From assembly GCF_011927835.1 (NCBI RefSeq), contig NZ_JAATJH010000002.1, positions 186,001 through 250,000 on the forward strand: DNA of 64,000 nucleotides. The letters run 5' to 3'. The DNA comes from Neolewinella antarctica (GTDB lineage Bacteria; Bacteroidota; Bacteroidia; Chitinophagales; Saprospiraceae). Of this stretch, positions 16,754 to 26,300 are shown piece after piece. Position 1 is the stretch's first letter. Every line of letters begins with the position of its first letter. Under the pieces are notes generated by a model. The model made no database searches and was not told the origin of the DNA. It worked only from the letters and a program-made list of their open reading frames with translations. A program made the position numbers and the translations under genes.

Positions 16754-17478
16754 TTTCGGCCAAAATCCGCCGGAATCTCCCCCCAACCCCGCGTATTCCA
16801 CTTATAAATAGGGTTCGTCACCGGGTTCGCCTTCAGCCATTCTTCCGCCTTGACGATGTATTCGTAGAGGTTTTCCGTCTTTTTTCCCCGCTTCAGCGTC
16901 GTTTTGCACTTCTTTTTCTTGACCCAGCCGATCGCGATTTGCGAGTCGCTGTAGATGGGGAGCTCAGGTTGTTCCTGCGCCTTCAGGAAGGCGAGGGCGT
17001 GGACGAGGGCGAGAAATTCGCCGATGTTGTTCGTTCCCAGGGGGAAGGCGCGGTGGAAAAGTTGCTTTTTACCGGTGGTCGTGACGCCCTGGTACTCCAT
17101 TTTGCCCGGGTTGCCGGAGCAGGCGGCGTCGACGGAAATACTGTGGCTCAGGATCGTGGGCGTCGTGGGCGCGTTGCTCTTGCGGGTAGAGGGTTTGCGC
17201 GGCCGTCCCGACTGAGTGCGGGACTCGCTATGGCTTCGCGGGTGCAGGGTAGACTCGCTATCGCTGCGCGGGTGCGGGGTGGAGTTGCTAGCAACGGCTG
17301 CGTTCATGTACCGCTGGAAACCACCATCGTACGCGGCTTCGGCTTGCGCCCGGCCGGGGAATGATTTATACTTTGCACCTTTGTATCCGTCCACTTGCTG
17401 TTTTGCTTGTGGCCAGGTCGTGTAGACGCCCGGCACGTGCCCGAGCCAGACTACGTAGAACTTTTTTTGTTTCGCCAT
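16750..17478 (-). CDS. rnhA: Ribonuclease H with N-terminal viroplasmin-type RNA/DNA-binding domain
   Basis: Cleaves RNA in RNA:DNA hybrids. Residues 1-50 form the hybrid-binding (caulimovirus viroplasmin-like) domain: KKFYVVWLGHVPGVYTTW, then KGAKYKSFPGRAQAEAAY. The catalytic domain begins near 112 and keeps the four acidic residues: SVDAACSGNPG, NNIGEFLALVHAL, YSDSQIAIGWV and the final EIPADFGRK. Between the domains, residues about 63-91 (HPRSDSES, LHPRSHSESRTQSGR) are encoded by the palindromic element also present in bioD and pncB, here in another frame. ATG 17478 is the start; the longer reading adds nothing conserved. Divergent from tatD. Confidence 0.93.
   Translation of the reverse strand: MAKQKKFYVVWLGHVPGVYTTWPQAKQQVDGYKGAKYKSFPGRAQAEAAYDGGFQRYMNAAVASNSTPHPRSDSESTLHPRSHSESRTQSGRPRKPSTRKSNAPTTPTILSHSISVDAACSGNPGKMEYQGVTTTGKKQLFHRAFPLGTNNIGEFLALVHALAFLKAQEQPELPIYSDSQIAIGWVKKKKCKTTLKRGKKTENLYEYIVKAEEWLKANPVTNPIYKWNTRGWGEIPADFGRK
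17205..17280 (+). repeat. Protein-invading palindromic element inside rnhA (one full and one partial unit)
   Basis: GTCCCGACTGAGTGCGGGAC begins at 17205 and is followed by TCGCTATGGCTTCGCGGGTG. A second partial unit repeats GACTCGCTATCGCTGCGCGG from 17252, and a third trace (GGAGTTGCTAGC) follows. It lies in the interdomain linker, antisense to the gene as written. Confidence 0.85.
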
Positions 17479-17482
17479 GCGG

Positions 17483-17490
17483 CAAAGGTA
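17483..17490 (-). promoter_or_regulatory. Putative -7 element TACCTTTG upstream of rnhA
   Basis: Reverse-strand TACCTTTG ends 5 bp before the rnhA ATG at 17478, so transcription would begin at or beside the start codon (a leaderless or near-leaderless message). The motif match is exact; its use is inferred. Confidence 0.35.
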
Positions 17491-17549
17491 AAACGGCGGC
17501 GGGCTTTCGTCCGCCAATACACTCTGCTTCCGCATCTCCCCCAGACCAA

Positions 17550-18353
17550 ATGTTGATCGATACCCACACCCACCTCTACAGTAGCAAATTCGCGCCCGAC
17601 CGCGCCGCGATGATGGCCCGCATCCCCGCCGCCGGCGTCGCGCTTTCCATCATGCCCGCCATCGACTCCACCAGCCACCGGGCGATGCTAGACTTGGAAG
17701 CGGACTATCCGGAAAGTACGCTGTCCATGATGGGCCTCCACCCGGTAAGCGTGAAGGATAACTACGAGGAAGAGCTAGCCATCGTGCGCGGCTATCTGGA
17801 TTCCGGCCGTACTTGGGTCGCCATTGGTGAGATCGGGATGGACCTTTACTGGGACAAAACCTACCAAAAACAGCAGGAAGCCGCCTTTTTGACCCAGTGC
17901 GCCTGGGCGATCGAGTTCGACTTGCCCATCTGTATTCACGCCCGGGATTCGATTGACGAGCTGTTGGTATTGATCGAAAGGGTAGGGGACGAAAAGCTCC
18001 GTGGCGTCTTCCACTGCTGGACGGGCAGTACCGAACAGGCGAACCGCGCCGTCAGCCTTGGCTTTTATTTGGGCATTGGCGGCGTGGCCACTTTTAAAAA
18101 CGGTGGGATCGGGCCGAGTATCGAACAAGTCGCACACGATCGGCTTTTGCTTGAGACGGACGCGCCCTATCTTGCCCCCACCCCTTACCGGGGAAAACGC
18201 AACGAGACGGCCTACCTGCCAAAAGTAGCCGATAAGGTTGCGGAACTCTGGAAAACTTCCGTTGCGGAAGTCGCCCGGCAAACGACCACCAATGCGTGGC
18301 AACTGTTTGACTTAGACCGTTTTGCGCACCCGGATTTACCCTGGGTGAAGTAA
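17550..18353 (+). CDS. tatD: TatD-family metal-dependent deoxyribonuclease
   Basis: Two-metal hydrolase of about 267 residues with DNase activity in characterised members. Metal ligands are visible: THTHL at the N-terminus (HxH), IGEIGMDLYWD (Glu), PICIHARDS (His), VFHCWTGS (His) and LLLETDAPYLAP (Asp). ATG 17550 gives MLIDTHTHLYS; the longer reading from 17361 overlaps divergent rnhA. Followed by a hairpin at 18375-18400 with a T-rich tail. Confidence 0.95.
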   Translation: MLIDTHTHLYSSKFAPDRAAMMARIPAAGVALSIMPAIDSTSHRAMLDLEADYPESTLSMMGLHPVSVKDNYEEELAIVRGYLDSGRTWVAIGEIGMDLYWDKTYQKQQEAAFLTQCAWAIEFDLPICIHARDSIDELLVLIERVGDEKLRGVFHCWTGSTEQANRAVSLGFYLGIGGVATFKNGGIGPSIEQVAHDRLLLETDAPYLAPTPYRGKRNETAYLPKVADKVAELWKTSVAEVARQTTTNAWQLFDLDRFAHPDLPWVK

Positions 18354-18374
18354 AACGACCGAAGAGAATAACTA

Positions 18375-18410
18375 TTTATATCGCTCATTACCGATATAAA
18401 TTTTGTTTTG
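18375..18410 (+). terminator. Terminator hairpin after tatD
   Basis: TTTATATCG / CGATATAAA form a 9-bp perfect stem with an 8-base loop, followed by TTTTGTTTTG. The stem is AT-rich but position and T tail fit a terminator. Confidence 0.6.
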
Positions 18411-18607
18411 TTGATGCTTTTTGCAATTTTTGCGACTACTGCGCAGCTACGACCGACAAACGTAGCTTGTACATCGACCAGGCACGAATGCGTGTCGGTC
18501 ACGTAATAACATAACGGCTGGTTTGCCCACATTCAGCCAGGATTTAGAGAACGGCAAGCCAGGCTTAGTTAAAAGGATACGGAACGTAATTTTTCCGTAC
18601 CACATCA

Positions 18608-18694
18608 GGAGGGGTGCTCGAGTGGCTGAAGAGGTGCGCTTGGAAAGCGTATAGGCGGGCAACCGTCTCGAGGGTTCGAATCCCTCTCTCTCCG
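18608..18694 (+). tRNA. tRNA-Ser (anticodon GGA)
   Basis: An 87-base cloverleaf. The acceptor arm GGAGGGG pairs with TCTCTCC, the anticodon loop TTGGAAA contains GGA, and a long variable arm (GGCGGGCAACCGTC) typical of class II tRNAs is present. The T arm is GAGGG-TTCGAAT-CCCTC and the discriminator is G. CCA is not encoded. It reads UCC and UCU serine codons. Confidence 0.96.
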
Positions 18695-18818
18695 CACTGA
18701 TGAACGGGGGCTGACTTTGGTTGGCCTCCGTTTAATTACTAATTTGTTGGCCCACGGCTTTGATCGGCCAGCAATGTTTCTTTACTTCACACACAAATTT
18801 TTACCGTCAACCCAAATT

Positions 18819-19610
18819 ATGGCTATGCGAAACCTTAACAAGATACTGGCTGCTTTCGCGCTGGTGCTCATTTCCGCCGGCAACCTGCTGGCTCAAGACG
18901 AAGTCGCCGAAGCTAGCGGCTACCAGATCCTCAAGAAGTACTTCATCGACGGTGACTGGCGCTTCATGGCGATCGTGCTCGTCTGTTTGATCCTCGGCCT
19001 GGCCTTCTGTATCGAGCGCATCATTACGCTCAACCTCGCATCCACGAACACGGATAAGTTGCTTTCCCGCATCGGTGAGCGCCTCGAAGCAGGTGACGTC
19101 GCTGGTGCCCAGGAAGTAGCTAAGTCCACCGCCGGCCCCACCGCCAGCGTCCTTTACGAAGGACTTCGCCACGCCGACGAAGGCCCCGACGCAGTCGAAA
19201 AAGCCATCGTTTCCTACGGTTCCGTTCAGATGGGCTTACTCGAACGCGGCCTCGTTTGGATCTCGCTCTTCATCGCCATCGCACCGATGCTCGGTTTCAT
19301 GGGTACGGTAATTGGTATGATCCAGGCCTTTAACAAGATCGAGACGGTTGGTGACCTTTCCCCCGCGGTTGTTGCCGGTGGTATTAAGGTAGCCCTCCTG
19401 ACCACGGTATTCGGTCTCGTTGTCGCCATTATCCTCCAGATTCTTTACAACTACATCGTCAACAAGATCGACGGCATCGTAAACCGGATGGAAGATGCTT
19501 CCATCGCCCTGGTGGACACCATGGCTACGACCAACGTTTTCCGCCCGACTACCGTAGTCGCCGGTACGACGCGCCCCGGCACGACCGGCCCGACGACCGT
19601 CATCAAATAA
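18819..19610 (+). CDS. exbB: MotA/TolQ/ExbB proton-channel family protein
   Basis: Inner-membrane channel subunit that, with ExbD/TolR, converts proton flow into work on TonB or Tol-like partners. The N-terminus has a hydrophobic signal-like segment ending LLAQDE, a common extension in Bacteroidota. TM1 is near 48-68, and the conserved TM2-TM3 region includes GLVWISLFIAIAPMLGFMGTVIGMI and VAGGIKVALLTTVFGLVVAI. The C-terminal tail is Thr/Pro-rich. ATG 18819 gives MAMRNLNK; an upstream reading overlaps the tRNA flank. First gene of an operon-like run with 19815, 20355 and 21062. Confidence 0.94.
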   Translation: MAMRNLNKILAAFALVLISAGNLLAQDEVAEASGYQILKKYFIDGDWRFMAIVLVCLILGLAFCIERIITLNLASTNTDKLLSRIGERLEAGDVAGAQEVAKSTAGPTASVLYEGLRHADEGPDAVEKAIVSYGSVQMGLLERGLVWISLFIAIAPMLGFMGTVIGMIQAFNKIETVGDLSPAVVAGGIKVALLTTVFGLVVAIILQILYNYIVNKIDGIVNRMEDASIALVDTMATTNVFRPTTVVAGTTRPGTTGPTTVIK

Positions 19611-19682
19611 CCAAATCCTTTATCTATTCCCACGGTGTCGAATAATTAAATAGTTCTTCACGCACCAAAATGGGCTTAGTTT

Positions 19683-19743
19683 CAATCTTACGTTTGTGGG
19701 GTTATCAGTCTTCACGGCCGGTTACCGCTCAGGCGTAAGATTG
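19683..19743. other. 10-bp inverted repeat in the exbB downstream leader
   Basis: CAATCTTACG (19683-19692) and CGTAAGATTG (19734-19743) can pair across 41 bases in the 204-bp gap between exbB and the next gene. A structured leader or processing site is possible. No T tract follows, so a simple terminator is unlikely. Confidence 0.4.
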
Positions 19744-19814
19744 GCTGAGGTCCATCGCTTCGGTGCTTACTATTTCACCCCCGACCCCCTGGGATAATTT
19801 CCAATGCTAATTCT

Positions 19815-20330
19815 ATGTACGATTTTCTAAATAAGTACGGTCAGGCGCTGGCTTTTGGACTTGGGCTTTTGGTAGTTGTCATCTTTATGGTCAGCATCTT
19901 CGGTGCACCCGCCGCAGAGATCGACGTACTGACAAACGATCAGGTTAAGGGCGCGGAGAAATACGCGACCAGCGCATTTGACTTCGGTATCTACGCCTCC
20001 ATCGGTCTCATCATCGTTGCCTTCATCGCCGCGATCGTTTTCGGACTCGCGCAGGTAGCTTCTGATCCATCGGGTTCTCTTAAAGGAATCATCGGTGCGG
20101 TACTGCTGCTCGTCATCTGTTTTATTTGCTACTCCGTAGCTAATAACGACGTCACTCAGGAATCCGCAGCGATTCAGAACTCCATCAATAAGTTCAATAC
20201 GGACCAGCAAGCTGATTTTGACGGAGGCACGCTGAAGTTTGTCAGCGGATCCATTATTTCCGCCGTTGTTCTCGTCGGGCTGTCCATTCTTGCCCTGATC
20301 GGCTTCGGCATCCGGGGTATTTTCAAATAA
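19815..20330 (+). CDS. Four-helix membrane protein of the ExbB/ExbD cluster, function unknown
   Basis: A 171-residue protein with four predicted membrane segments at about 10-30 (LAFGLGLLVVVIFMVSIF), 56-78 (YASIGLIIVAFIAAIVFGL), 90-108 (GIIGAVLLLVICFICYSVA) and 148-168 (VVLVGLSILALIGFGI). No enzymatic motif is seen. It lies between exbB and exbD on the same strand, 25 bp before exbD, so an accessory role in the proton-channel complex is likely but unproven. ExbB clusters of Bacteroidota often carry such a membrane ORF. Confidence 0.8.
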   Translation: MYDFLNKYGQALAFGLGLLVVVIFMVSIFGAPAAEIDVLTNDQVKGAEKYATSAFDFGIYASIGLIIVAFIAAIVFGLAQVASDPSGSLKGIIGAVLLLVICFICYSVANNDVTQESAAIQNSINKFNTDQQADFDGGTLKFVSGSIISAVVLVGLSILALIGFGIRGIFK

Positions 20331-20354
20331 TCAACTTAAACGTCCCCCACTACC

Positions 20355-20915
20355 ATGGCCAAGACCAAGACTAGAGACCGGATGAATAATGAGATCAACG
20401 CAGGCTCAATGGCGGATATCGCCTTCTTGCTGTTGATCTTCTTCCTGGTCACCACCACCATTGCGGAGGATAAAGGCATCCTCGTAAAATTGCCGCCGTG
20501 GTCTGACGAGGAGCCGGATATCACGAAGCTCAAAGAGCGGAACGTATTCTCCGTTCTCGTGAATGCGCAGAACGATTTGTTGGTACGCGATGAGCCGATG
20601 AAGATCGGTCGTCTTCGTGAAGCTGCCAAAGAATTCATCCGTAACCCACAAAGGCTGGAGAATATGTCCGAGGCACCCAATAAGGCTATCATCTCCCTAA
20701 AGAATGACCGTGGCACGGAGTACGATACGTACCTCGCCGTCTACAATGAACTCAAAGGAGCTTATGATGAACTTTGGGAAACGGAGGCACAGAAACGGTA
20801 TGGTACTCCTTACTCGGAAGACATGCCATTTGCGCAACGCAAGGCCATCAAGACGGAAATTCCGATGGTACTTTCCGAAGCCGAGCCCACTAACTTCGGC
20901 GAGGAAGATAATTAA
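20355..20915 (+). CDS. exbD: ExbD/TolR family biopolymer transport protein (first copy)
   Basis: Single-span periplasmic protein of 186 residues that partners ExbB. The N-terminal helix holds the proton-carrying Asp in MADIAFLLLIFFLVTTTI, preceded by a short basic cytosolic tail. The periplasmic part includes VLVNAQNDLLVRDEP and AIISLKNDRGTEYDTYLAVYNEL. It is longer at the C-terminus than the second copy. A strong hairpin with a T tract follows at 20936-20977, between the two exbD genes. Confidence 0.94.
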   Translation: MAKTKTRDRMNNEINAGSMADIAFLLLIFFLVTTTIAEDKGILVKLPPWSDEEPDITKLKERNVFSVLVNAQNDLLVRDEPMKIGRLREAAKEFIRNPQRLENMSEAPNKAIISLKNDRGTEYDTYLAVYNELKGAYDELWETEAQKRYGTPYSEDMPFAQRKAIKTEIPMVLSEAEPTNFGEEDN

Positions 20916-20935
20916 GTGAAGTAAAAAGTTTACGG

Positions 20936-20977
20936 GGGAAGCCGTACCGAACACGGCTGCGTGCTTCCCTTTTTTTG
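20936..20977 (+). terminator. Rho-independent terminator or attenuator between the two exbD genes
   Basis: GGGAAGC ... GCTTCCC enclose an inner CCGT/ACGG stem and are followed directly by seven T. It would reduce read-through into the second exbD, which may have its own promoter. Confidence 0.8.
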
Positions 20978-21061
20978 CTTTTCTCTATTTCCACCAAAAC
21001 GGATGCTCCGTGCATCTAAGAATTGTATTCAAAGACAGTTCACCAAAACATAAGCAACACC

Positions 21062-21541
21062 ATGGCTAAGTTCTCTAAAAAACGCGGCAAGGCGAGCCCA
21101 AAAGTCTCTACGGCATCTCTGCCGGACATCATTTTCATGTTGCTGTTCTTCTTCATGATGGTAACTGTCCTGCGAGATTCTACGCTTAAGGTAGCCGTCA
21201 ACACGCCAGAAGCTACCCAGCTGACGAAGCTTGAAGAAAAGTCCCTCGTCAACTACATTTATATTGGTCGGCCAACAATTCAGTATCGAGATTTATACGG
21301 TACTGCTCCTCGTATCCAGTTGGGCGACAAAATTTCTATTGTAGATGATATTCCACTGTTTTTGGAGCAGCACAAGGTAAAGCTACCGGAAGCCAAACGT
21401 ACTCAAATCACCTCTTCCCTCCGCGTTGACGGCGAAGTAACGATGGGTATTGTTCAGGACGTAAAGACCAAACTGCGTAAGTCCAATCAATTGAAAATCA
21501 ACTACTCCGCCGGTTCCCGGTCGGGTAAATTGGAGAACTAA
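21062..21541 (+). CDS. exbD: ExbD/TolR family biopolymer transport protein (second copy)
   Basis: A 159-residue ExbD paralogue. The basic N-terminus (KFSKKRGKASPK) precedes SLPDIIFMLLFFFMMVTVL, where the Asp is the expected proton carrier. The periplasmic part has YIYIGRPTIQYRDLYGT and ends basic. ATG 21062 is preferred to the longer reading from 21023, which lacks conserved residues. Two different ExbD subunits behind one ExbB is a usual Bacteroidota arrangement. A strong terminator follows. Confidence 0.94.
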   Translation: MAKFSKKRGKASPKVSTASLPDIIFMLLFFFMMVTVLRDSTLKVAVNTPEATQLTKLEEKSLVNYIYIGRPTIQYRDLYGTAPRIQLGDKISIVDDIPLFLEQHKVKLPEAKRTQITSSLRVDGEVTMGIVQDVKTKLRKSNQLKINYSAGSRSGKLEN

Positions 21542-21567
21542 GTTCGTTTTCCATCAAGCATGAAAGG

Positions 21568-21602
21568 AAAGGCCACGCTCAGTATTGAGCGTGGCCTTTT
21601 TA
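21568..21602 (+). terminator. Strong rho-independent terminator after the ExbB/ExbD cluster
   Basis: AAAGGCCACGCTCA and TGAGCGTGGCCTTT form a 14-bp perfect stem with loop GTAT, with further T residues after it. Confidence 0.92.
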
Positions 21603-21795
21603 GCTTTATGGCCTGCTTTCTTGTACTTTAATAACGGCCGCGAGAATAACCCCGTAACTATCAACTGCGTACTCTCCCGGTCGCTGTACCGTCGCGGCGC
21701 GAAATATGGTAATGATCCACGATAAATTCTCGCACCGGAACGGCGCGGAAACCGGACATGCCGTACGGAGTACGGCCGCTACCCTAGCCGTAGTT

Positions 21796-22974
21796 TTAAG
21801 TGAAATAAAGAATCGATTCTTCCCCAAAACGATTCCCGACTTCCCGGTACATCCATTTTTTCAACGCCCCGAGTTGGTTTTTTTCGTAGACGAATTTGTG
21901 ACCGCCGAATTTATTGAACTTCTTTCGCCGTCCTTCTTCTTCGAGATCGAGCTTTGTATTAGGGTACCAGTCCAGCAACACCTGTTTGGAGCCCGGGGTA
22001 AAGCGGTGGGTGATCAGTTCGAACGTGATGTCAGCGTCTGTACCGACGGCGGTTGCTACCCGGTCCAGCACGTCCGCGTAGCTCTCTTCCCAGCCGGGGA
22101 AGGGCATGATCGGGGCGAGCACCACGCCGACGGGGTAACCCGCTTCACGAAGTTTGCGGAGCGCTTCGATGCGTGCGGTTAGGTCGGCCGTGCCGCCTTC
22201 GAGCTTTTTCGTCACCCAATCTGCATTAAGACTAATGCGGCAGCGGGTGCGTCCCTGGTGGTCGAGGTTTAGCAGTGGGGTAACGTCGTCGTACTTCGTC
22301 ACCCAGCGGAGACTCGCACCGGGGGAGTTCGTGCTCGGGTCGGGGCCTAGCTGACCAAATTTTTCGATCGTGTGGCTGATGCTTCCGGTCAGGTGCTCCA
22401 AACCCAGGGGGTCGGTGTAACAGCTGGCTTCGAAACTAGTAGCGCGTTCCTCGCCCGGTTGGATGTAGTTATCGACGTTACCGAGAATGGTATTTAGGTT
22501 AGCGTAAACCCGGGTAATTGGCGCGCCGGACAAACTGCCCGCCAGGTAACAGTACTGACAGTGGGCCGGGCAGCCCTTGGCGAGGTGGAACTGCCAGTCG
22601 GCTGACGGAGGAATGGGCGTAAGTTTCATTTGCCCCGGCGGAGCGTTGACCACGGCAAGGGTGTTTTTTGCTTTTTTATAGGTTTCCCGGGTGGTACTAC
22701 CACCAAGTCGGGGGAGGCGGTTGCCTTTCAGTCTTTCGTAAACTACGCCTAGTTCGTCCAGTCTTGCGGCGATACGCCGGCCGTGCTCTTCCTCCCAGGC
22801 AGCGGCGGTGAAATAGACGTGCTTGGGCTTCCACAGCTTAGCGGAACGGCCCTTACCGGTCTTTTTTCTCCGAAAGGTATCCACCGGAGGGGCGACGGAC
22901 TGGCTGATGGGTTCTTCGGCGTGATCGGCTGGTAGGCGGCCGCTGATGTGGGGGGCTTCTCTGAGAGGTTTCAA
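21796..22974 (-). CDS. Spore photoproduct lyase-family radical SAM protein
   Basis: A radical SAM protein of 392 residues. The [4Fe-4S] motif is KGCPAHCQYCYL (CxxxCxxC), followed by family features: ATSFEASCYTDPLGLEHLTGS, RISLNADWVTKKLEGGT, GVVLAPIMPFPGWEESY and FELITHRFTPGSKQ. Spore photoproduct lyase repairs a thymine dimer of dormant spores. Members in non-sporulating bacteria form a separate branch whose substrate is unknown to me. Nothing else here suggests sporulation. Divergent from the small cold-shock-like gene. Confidence 0.88.
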   Translation of the reverse strand: MKPLREAPHISGRLPADHAEEPISQSVAPPVDTFRRKKTGKGRSAKLWKPKHVYFTAAAWEEEHGRRIAARLDELGVVYERLKGNRLPRLGGSTTRETYKKAKNTLAVVNAPPGQMKLTPIPPSADWQFHLAKGCPAHCQYCYLAGSLSGAPITRVYANLNTILGNVDNYIQPGEERATSFEASCYTDPLGLEHLTGSISHTIEKFGQLGPDPSTNSPGASLRWVTKYDDVTPLLNLDHQGRTRCRISLNADWVTKKLEGGTADLTARIEALRKLREAGYPVGVVLAPIMPFPGWEESYADVLDRVATAVGTDADITFELITHRFTPGSKQVLLDWYPNTKLDLEEEGRRKKFNKFGGHKFVYEKNQLGALKKWMYREVGNRFGEESILYFT

Positions 22975-23060
22975 GGGATGTAATTTTATTCAATACGGAA
23001 GCTCCACCACCAGTGTTGCGGCAGCACCCTGTTGAATAGCCCGTCCGTACCTTCGCCGCC

Positions 23061-23273
23061 ATGACGACGCTTAGTTTTGGTACGATCCTCTTTTATCTCG
23101 AAGACAGAAACCACGGTTACGTTCGGCTTCAAGACACTAGGGAAGAATTTCACTTCCGAGTCAAAAATCTGCGCTACCCAGACCCCAAAGCGGGCGACTT
23201 GGTGAAGTTTCGTATCAAACGGACGGGGCAAGGTTACGTCGCGGATCGAATCGAAAAAGCTGGCTTAGCGTAA
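23061..23273 (+). CDS. Small cold-shock-domain-like protein
   Basis: A 70-residue protein with a CSD/OB-fold pattern: GTILFYLEDRNHGYVRLQD, then EFHFRVKNLR, GDLVKFRIKRTGQGYVADRI. The positions match the G-x-I, GYGFI and V-x-F-x-x-x-x-G-x-x-A-x-x-I signature of cold-shock proteins, but the aromatic RNP1 motif is weak. It probably binds single-stranded nucleic acid; this is inferred. Divergent from the radical SAM gene, with 86 bp between starts. Confidence 0.72.
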   Translation: MTTLSFGTILFYLEDRNHGYVRLQDTREEFHFRVKNLRYPDPKAGDLVKFRIKRTGQGYVADRIEKAGLA

Positions 23274-23363
23274 TGCGCTGGCGCGGGTACCGGGTATTTC
23301 GGTAAAGGGCAGGGTACCCTGGCACGTATCTACCCCGCTATTCCCCAATTTCCTTCGCACCCG

Positions 23364-26300
23364 CTACCGAGCCACCATGAACTGCTTTCTACCGATGATT
23401 TGGCCATTACTTTCAACCACCAAAACGTAAGGACCAGTGGGTAACGCACTGACATTAATCGGCTGATTGCGACCAGGATAGGCGTACGTCCCCACCGTGC
23501 GGCCAAACACGTCGACGGTGCGCAAACTAACGTTGGCATTCACTTTCAACTCAGGCAGCTCAACCCGAAGTTCAGCGCCTACGGGGTTGGGGAACAGCTC
23601 GATTTTTATCGCAGCATCGCGCAAGTCATCAGTCAGCGAACTGAACAGGGAAGGCAAGGGCTCGATACGCGTACGCGCGTATTCCGTGATCACGGGATCG
23701 TTGAAATCAAAATAAATACCCGCCCGGTTCCGGAATTGGTCACCTCGCTCCAGGGTCGTGACGTGGTTGATCTTGTATTTTACGACGCCCATACTACCGG
23801 TGACGTTCGTGAAGCTATCTACCAGTAAAATATTGTCAAAAGTGAAAATCAGCACCCGCCCGCTGTCGATTCTCACCCTGTAATCATGACTCGAAGTACC
23901 AAAATCGATGGTCGCGATGTCCAGCTCAACGGGTAAGGTGTCGCGAATAACGACGGTGAAGGCAGTGTCGGTGCCGGTGTTCTGATAGTGAAGCTCATAA
24001 GTTAACCGCGTGCCCGGCGGAACGTCGCCCATTTCACCGAGCCCGACGGGGAATACGAGCTTTTCGTTGGGGTCGAAGCTGCCGGTGTTCGTCCGGCAGT
24101 AAATGCTACGCCCCGCGAATCCATTGTCGGAGCTAATCTGAACGCCCGATCCGGTCATTACTCCACCACAACCCTCCACGATTGCGGAAGGATAAGCCGA
24201 GCCAACACCCGCCGCGGTGGCTTGTCTGGCCACGACCTGTACCGTCGAGCCCGTGGCCGGGAAACTCAGCGTCAGCGTCTCACCTGCTTCCAGGCCAGCT
24301 ACTCTTTTAGATCTGCTTTCGTCCAGTTCCGTATTCACGTAAACGAAGTATTCCAGGGCGTTGGCCATCGCTTCCGTACCGATATTGGTAATGTTGAAGC
24401 GGGTGCTATCTCCGTCGCACGGGTCGGCCGTTACGTCGACCAGCGCGCGCTCGTCGCCCGGGTTGCAGGCGTTATCGCTCGAAATCTCGGCTTTGATGCA
24501 GTGCAGTTGCCCGCGGATGGCATCACAATTCACTTTAAAGTCGATGCGCAGTTGACCCCGCCCGAGTGCGGGCAAATCGGCTAGATCAAACGTCAGTACG
24601 TCGCCGGAACGGGTGAATGTTTCCGTAGCCGTCACTTCATCGAATAGTGAATCTACGGTCACTTCCAGTACGGTATTCTCCGCTACCTCACCGCCCCGGT
24701 TAGCGTAGCTTACGTAAGCCCGGTTGTCGAAGCAAACTCGGAAACGCGGGCTGGTGACGTCGACGTTGAGGCTAGCGCAATCCGCCACTTCGGCCATTGC
24801 CAGGTTTATTTTAGTTTCGAAGTCAGGGTTGACGGTGTAGGATGGCAGCGGAGACGGGCAGGGGAGGAGTGATCCATCCTGGGGCTTCGCTGCGCTGGCG
24901 CGGTAAGTATCCGGCGGGATGCGTCCTTCCCAGTAACCCGTATCGTCCGTTTGGAAGAGGTAGGCGCGGGTGCCGTCGTCGTTGGTAAGATTCACGTTGA
25001 CGCGGGGTATGCTCGGGCCCGCGTCGTCCAACGAGCCATTGCACGAGCCATCCTCGTTCAGACTGACTACGCCACTTACGTTCGGGATTAATTTACAGGT
25101 GTCGGCGGTCGCTACGATGGTGGACAGGGTGGTATCGCCACATTCGGAGGTGACATCGACGGAGTAGGTGCCCGGTTGCGCACCGTAGAGATCGGCGAAC
25201 CAACTTGTTGATCGGTCCGGTACGATCGAATCGGCCGGGCCACGAAAGCTAAATTCGTGACTGTCGAAAAAATCGGGTGTGGTCGGGTGGTCAACGAACA
25301 GGTAGTTGGCGTCGAGCAAACAGGGGTCGATCCTTTCTTCGCGTAGGGACAGACCGGCGAGTCGACCGTCCACGACCTGCAGGCCACCAGAAACCGCGCA
25401 CGAGCTACCGGGGGCAGGACGTACCGCGTAATTAGCGTGACGATCGACGATGAATTCGTTGGCGGAAGCGCCCCAGTCGGAACCGGGCTCGCGTAGTTGG
25501 AACTCAACTAATTTGTAAAAGCTTTCCGGTAGCGTAATGGTGTCGAGGCCGGTCGCGCAGTCCAGTCTAAAAATGCTTGGTTGCGGGAAGACGTATTTGG
25601 TGGGCTTAGCTACGTATTTACCGAAGGCGTCGCAACCGTTGTCCAGGGATACGGTCACGTCGTAGCGCTGCCCGACAACCGGTTGGCGCAGGATGGAATC
25701 GGTCGAGCCGTCACTCCACTGGTAGCTCACGGCGCTAGCGAAATCAATGGCTTCAATGGCTAGGTGCACCTGCGTAGAGTCCGTGCAGTGCGAGCCGGTT
25801 TGCGTCAGCTTGAGTGGGGGCGTGGCCGGGGGGACCACGAAACTAAAGCTGGCCGAGTTGCCCGCGAAGGATACCGTGAATTCGTTATTGCCCGAAACCA
25901 GTTCGTCCAGGATCAGGGTGTCGCCCGGCGTGGGGACGGATTCGCCGTTGATGGTGAGCTCCGCGCTGCTCAGGCTGGTACTGACCACTTCGTAATCCCC
26001 GCTCGGGTTAGCGCAACTGGGCTCCCGGAGCGTACGTACGAAAACGTCTAGTAACAACCAGCCAATGTCCGCGTCCGAAGTGACGTCCTGGTTTGCTGCC
26101 AAATCAATCTCCACCTCAAAGCTTCCGGCGTTGACGTCACTATCACGCGTCGGGTCGTCGCCCTGCTTACGGGATGTTGCGAACACGATTGGCGTCGGGG
26201 GGAGAAACTCAATAATGTAGGTGCCGGCGGCTAAGTCGTTGAAAGCATAAGTGCCGTCTTCTTCGATGTCGATTTCGAGTGGCTGTGCCGTCCTGTCCTG

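Noticed and set aside
18447-18662. Reverse-strand open frame overlapping tRNA-Ser
   Set aside because: It runs through the tRNA gene and has no protein-like features.
21796-22974. Spore photoproduct lyase homologue as a sign of sporulation
   Set aside because: No other sporulation gene is seen and the family has many non-sporulating members.
24555-24580. CCCGCCCGAGTGCGGGC inside the downstream T9SS paralogue looks like the palindromic element
   Set aside because: The paralogue at 27945-27965 has the same protein segment (ALGRGQL) with ordinary codons, so this is ancestral coding sequence and not an insertion.
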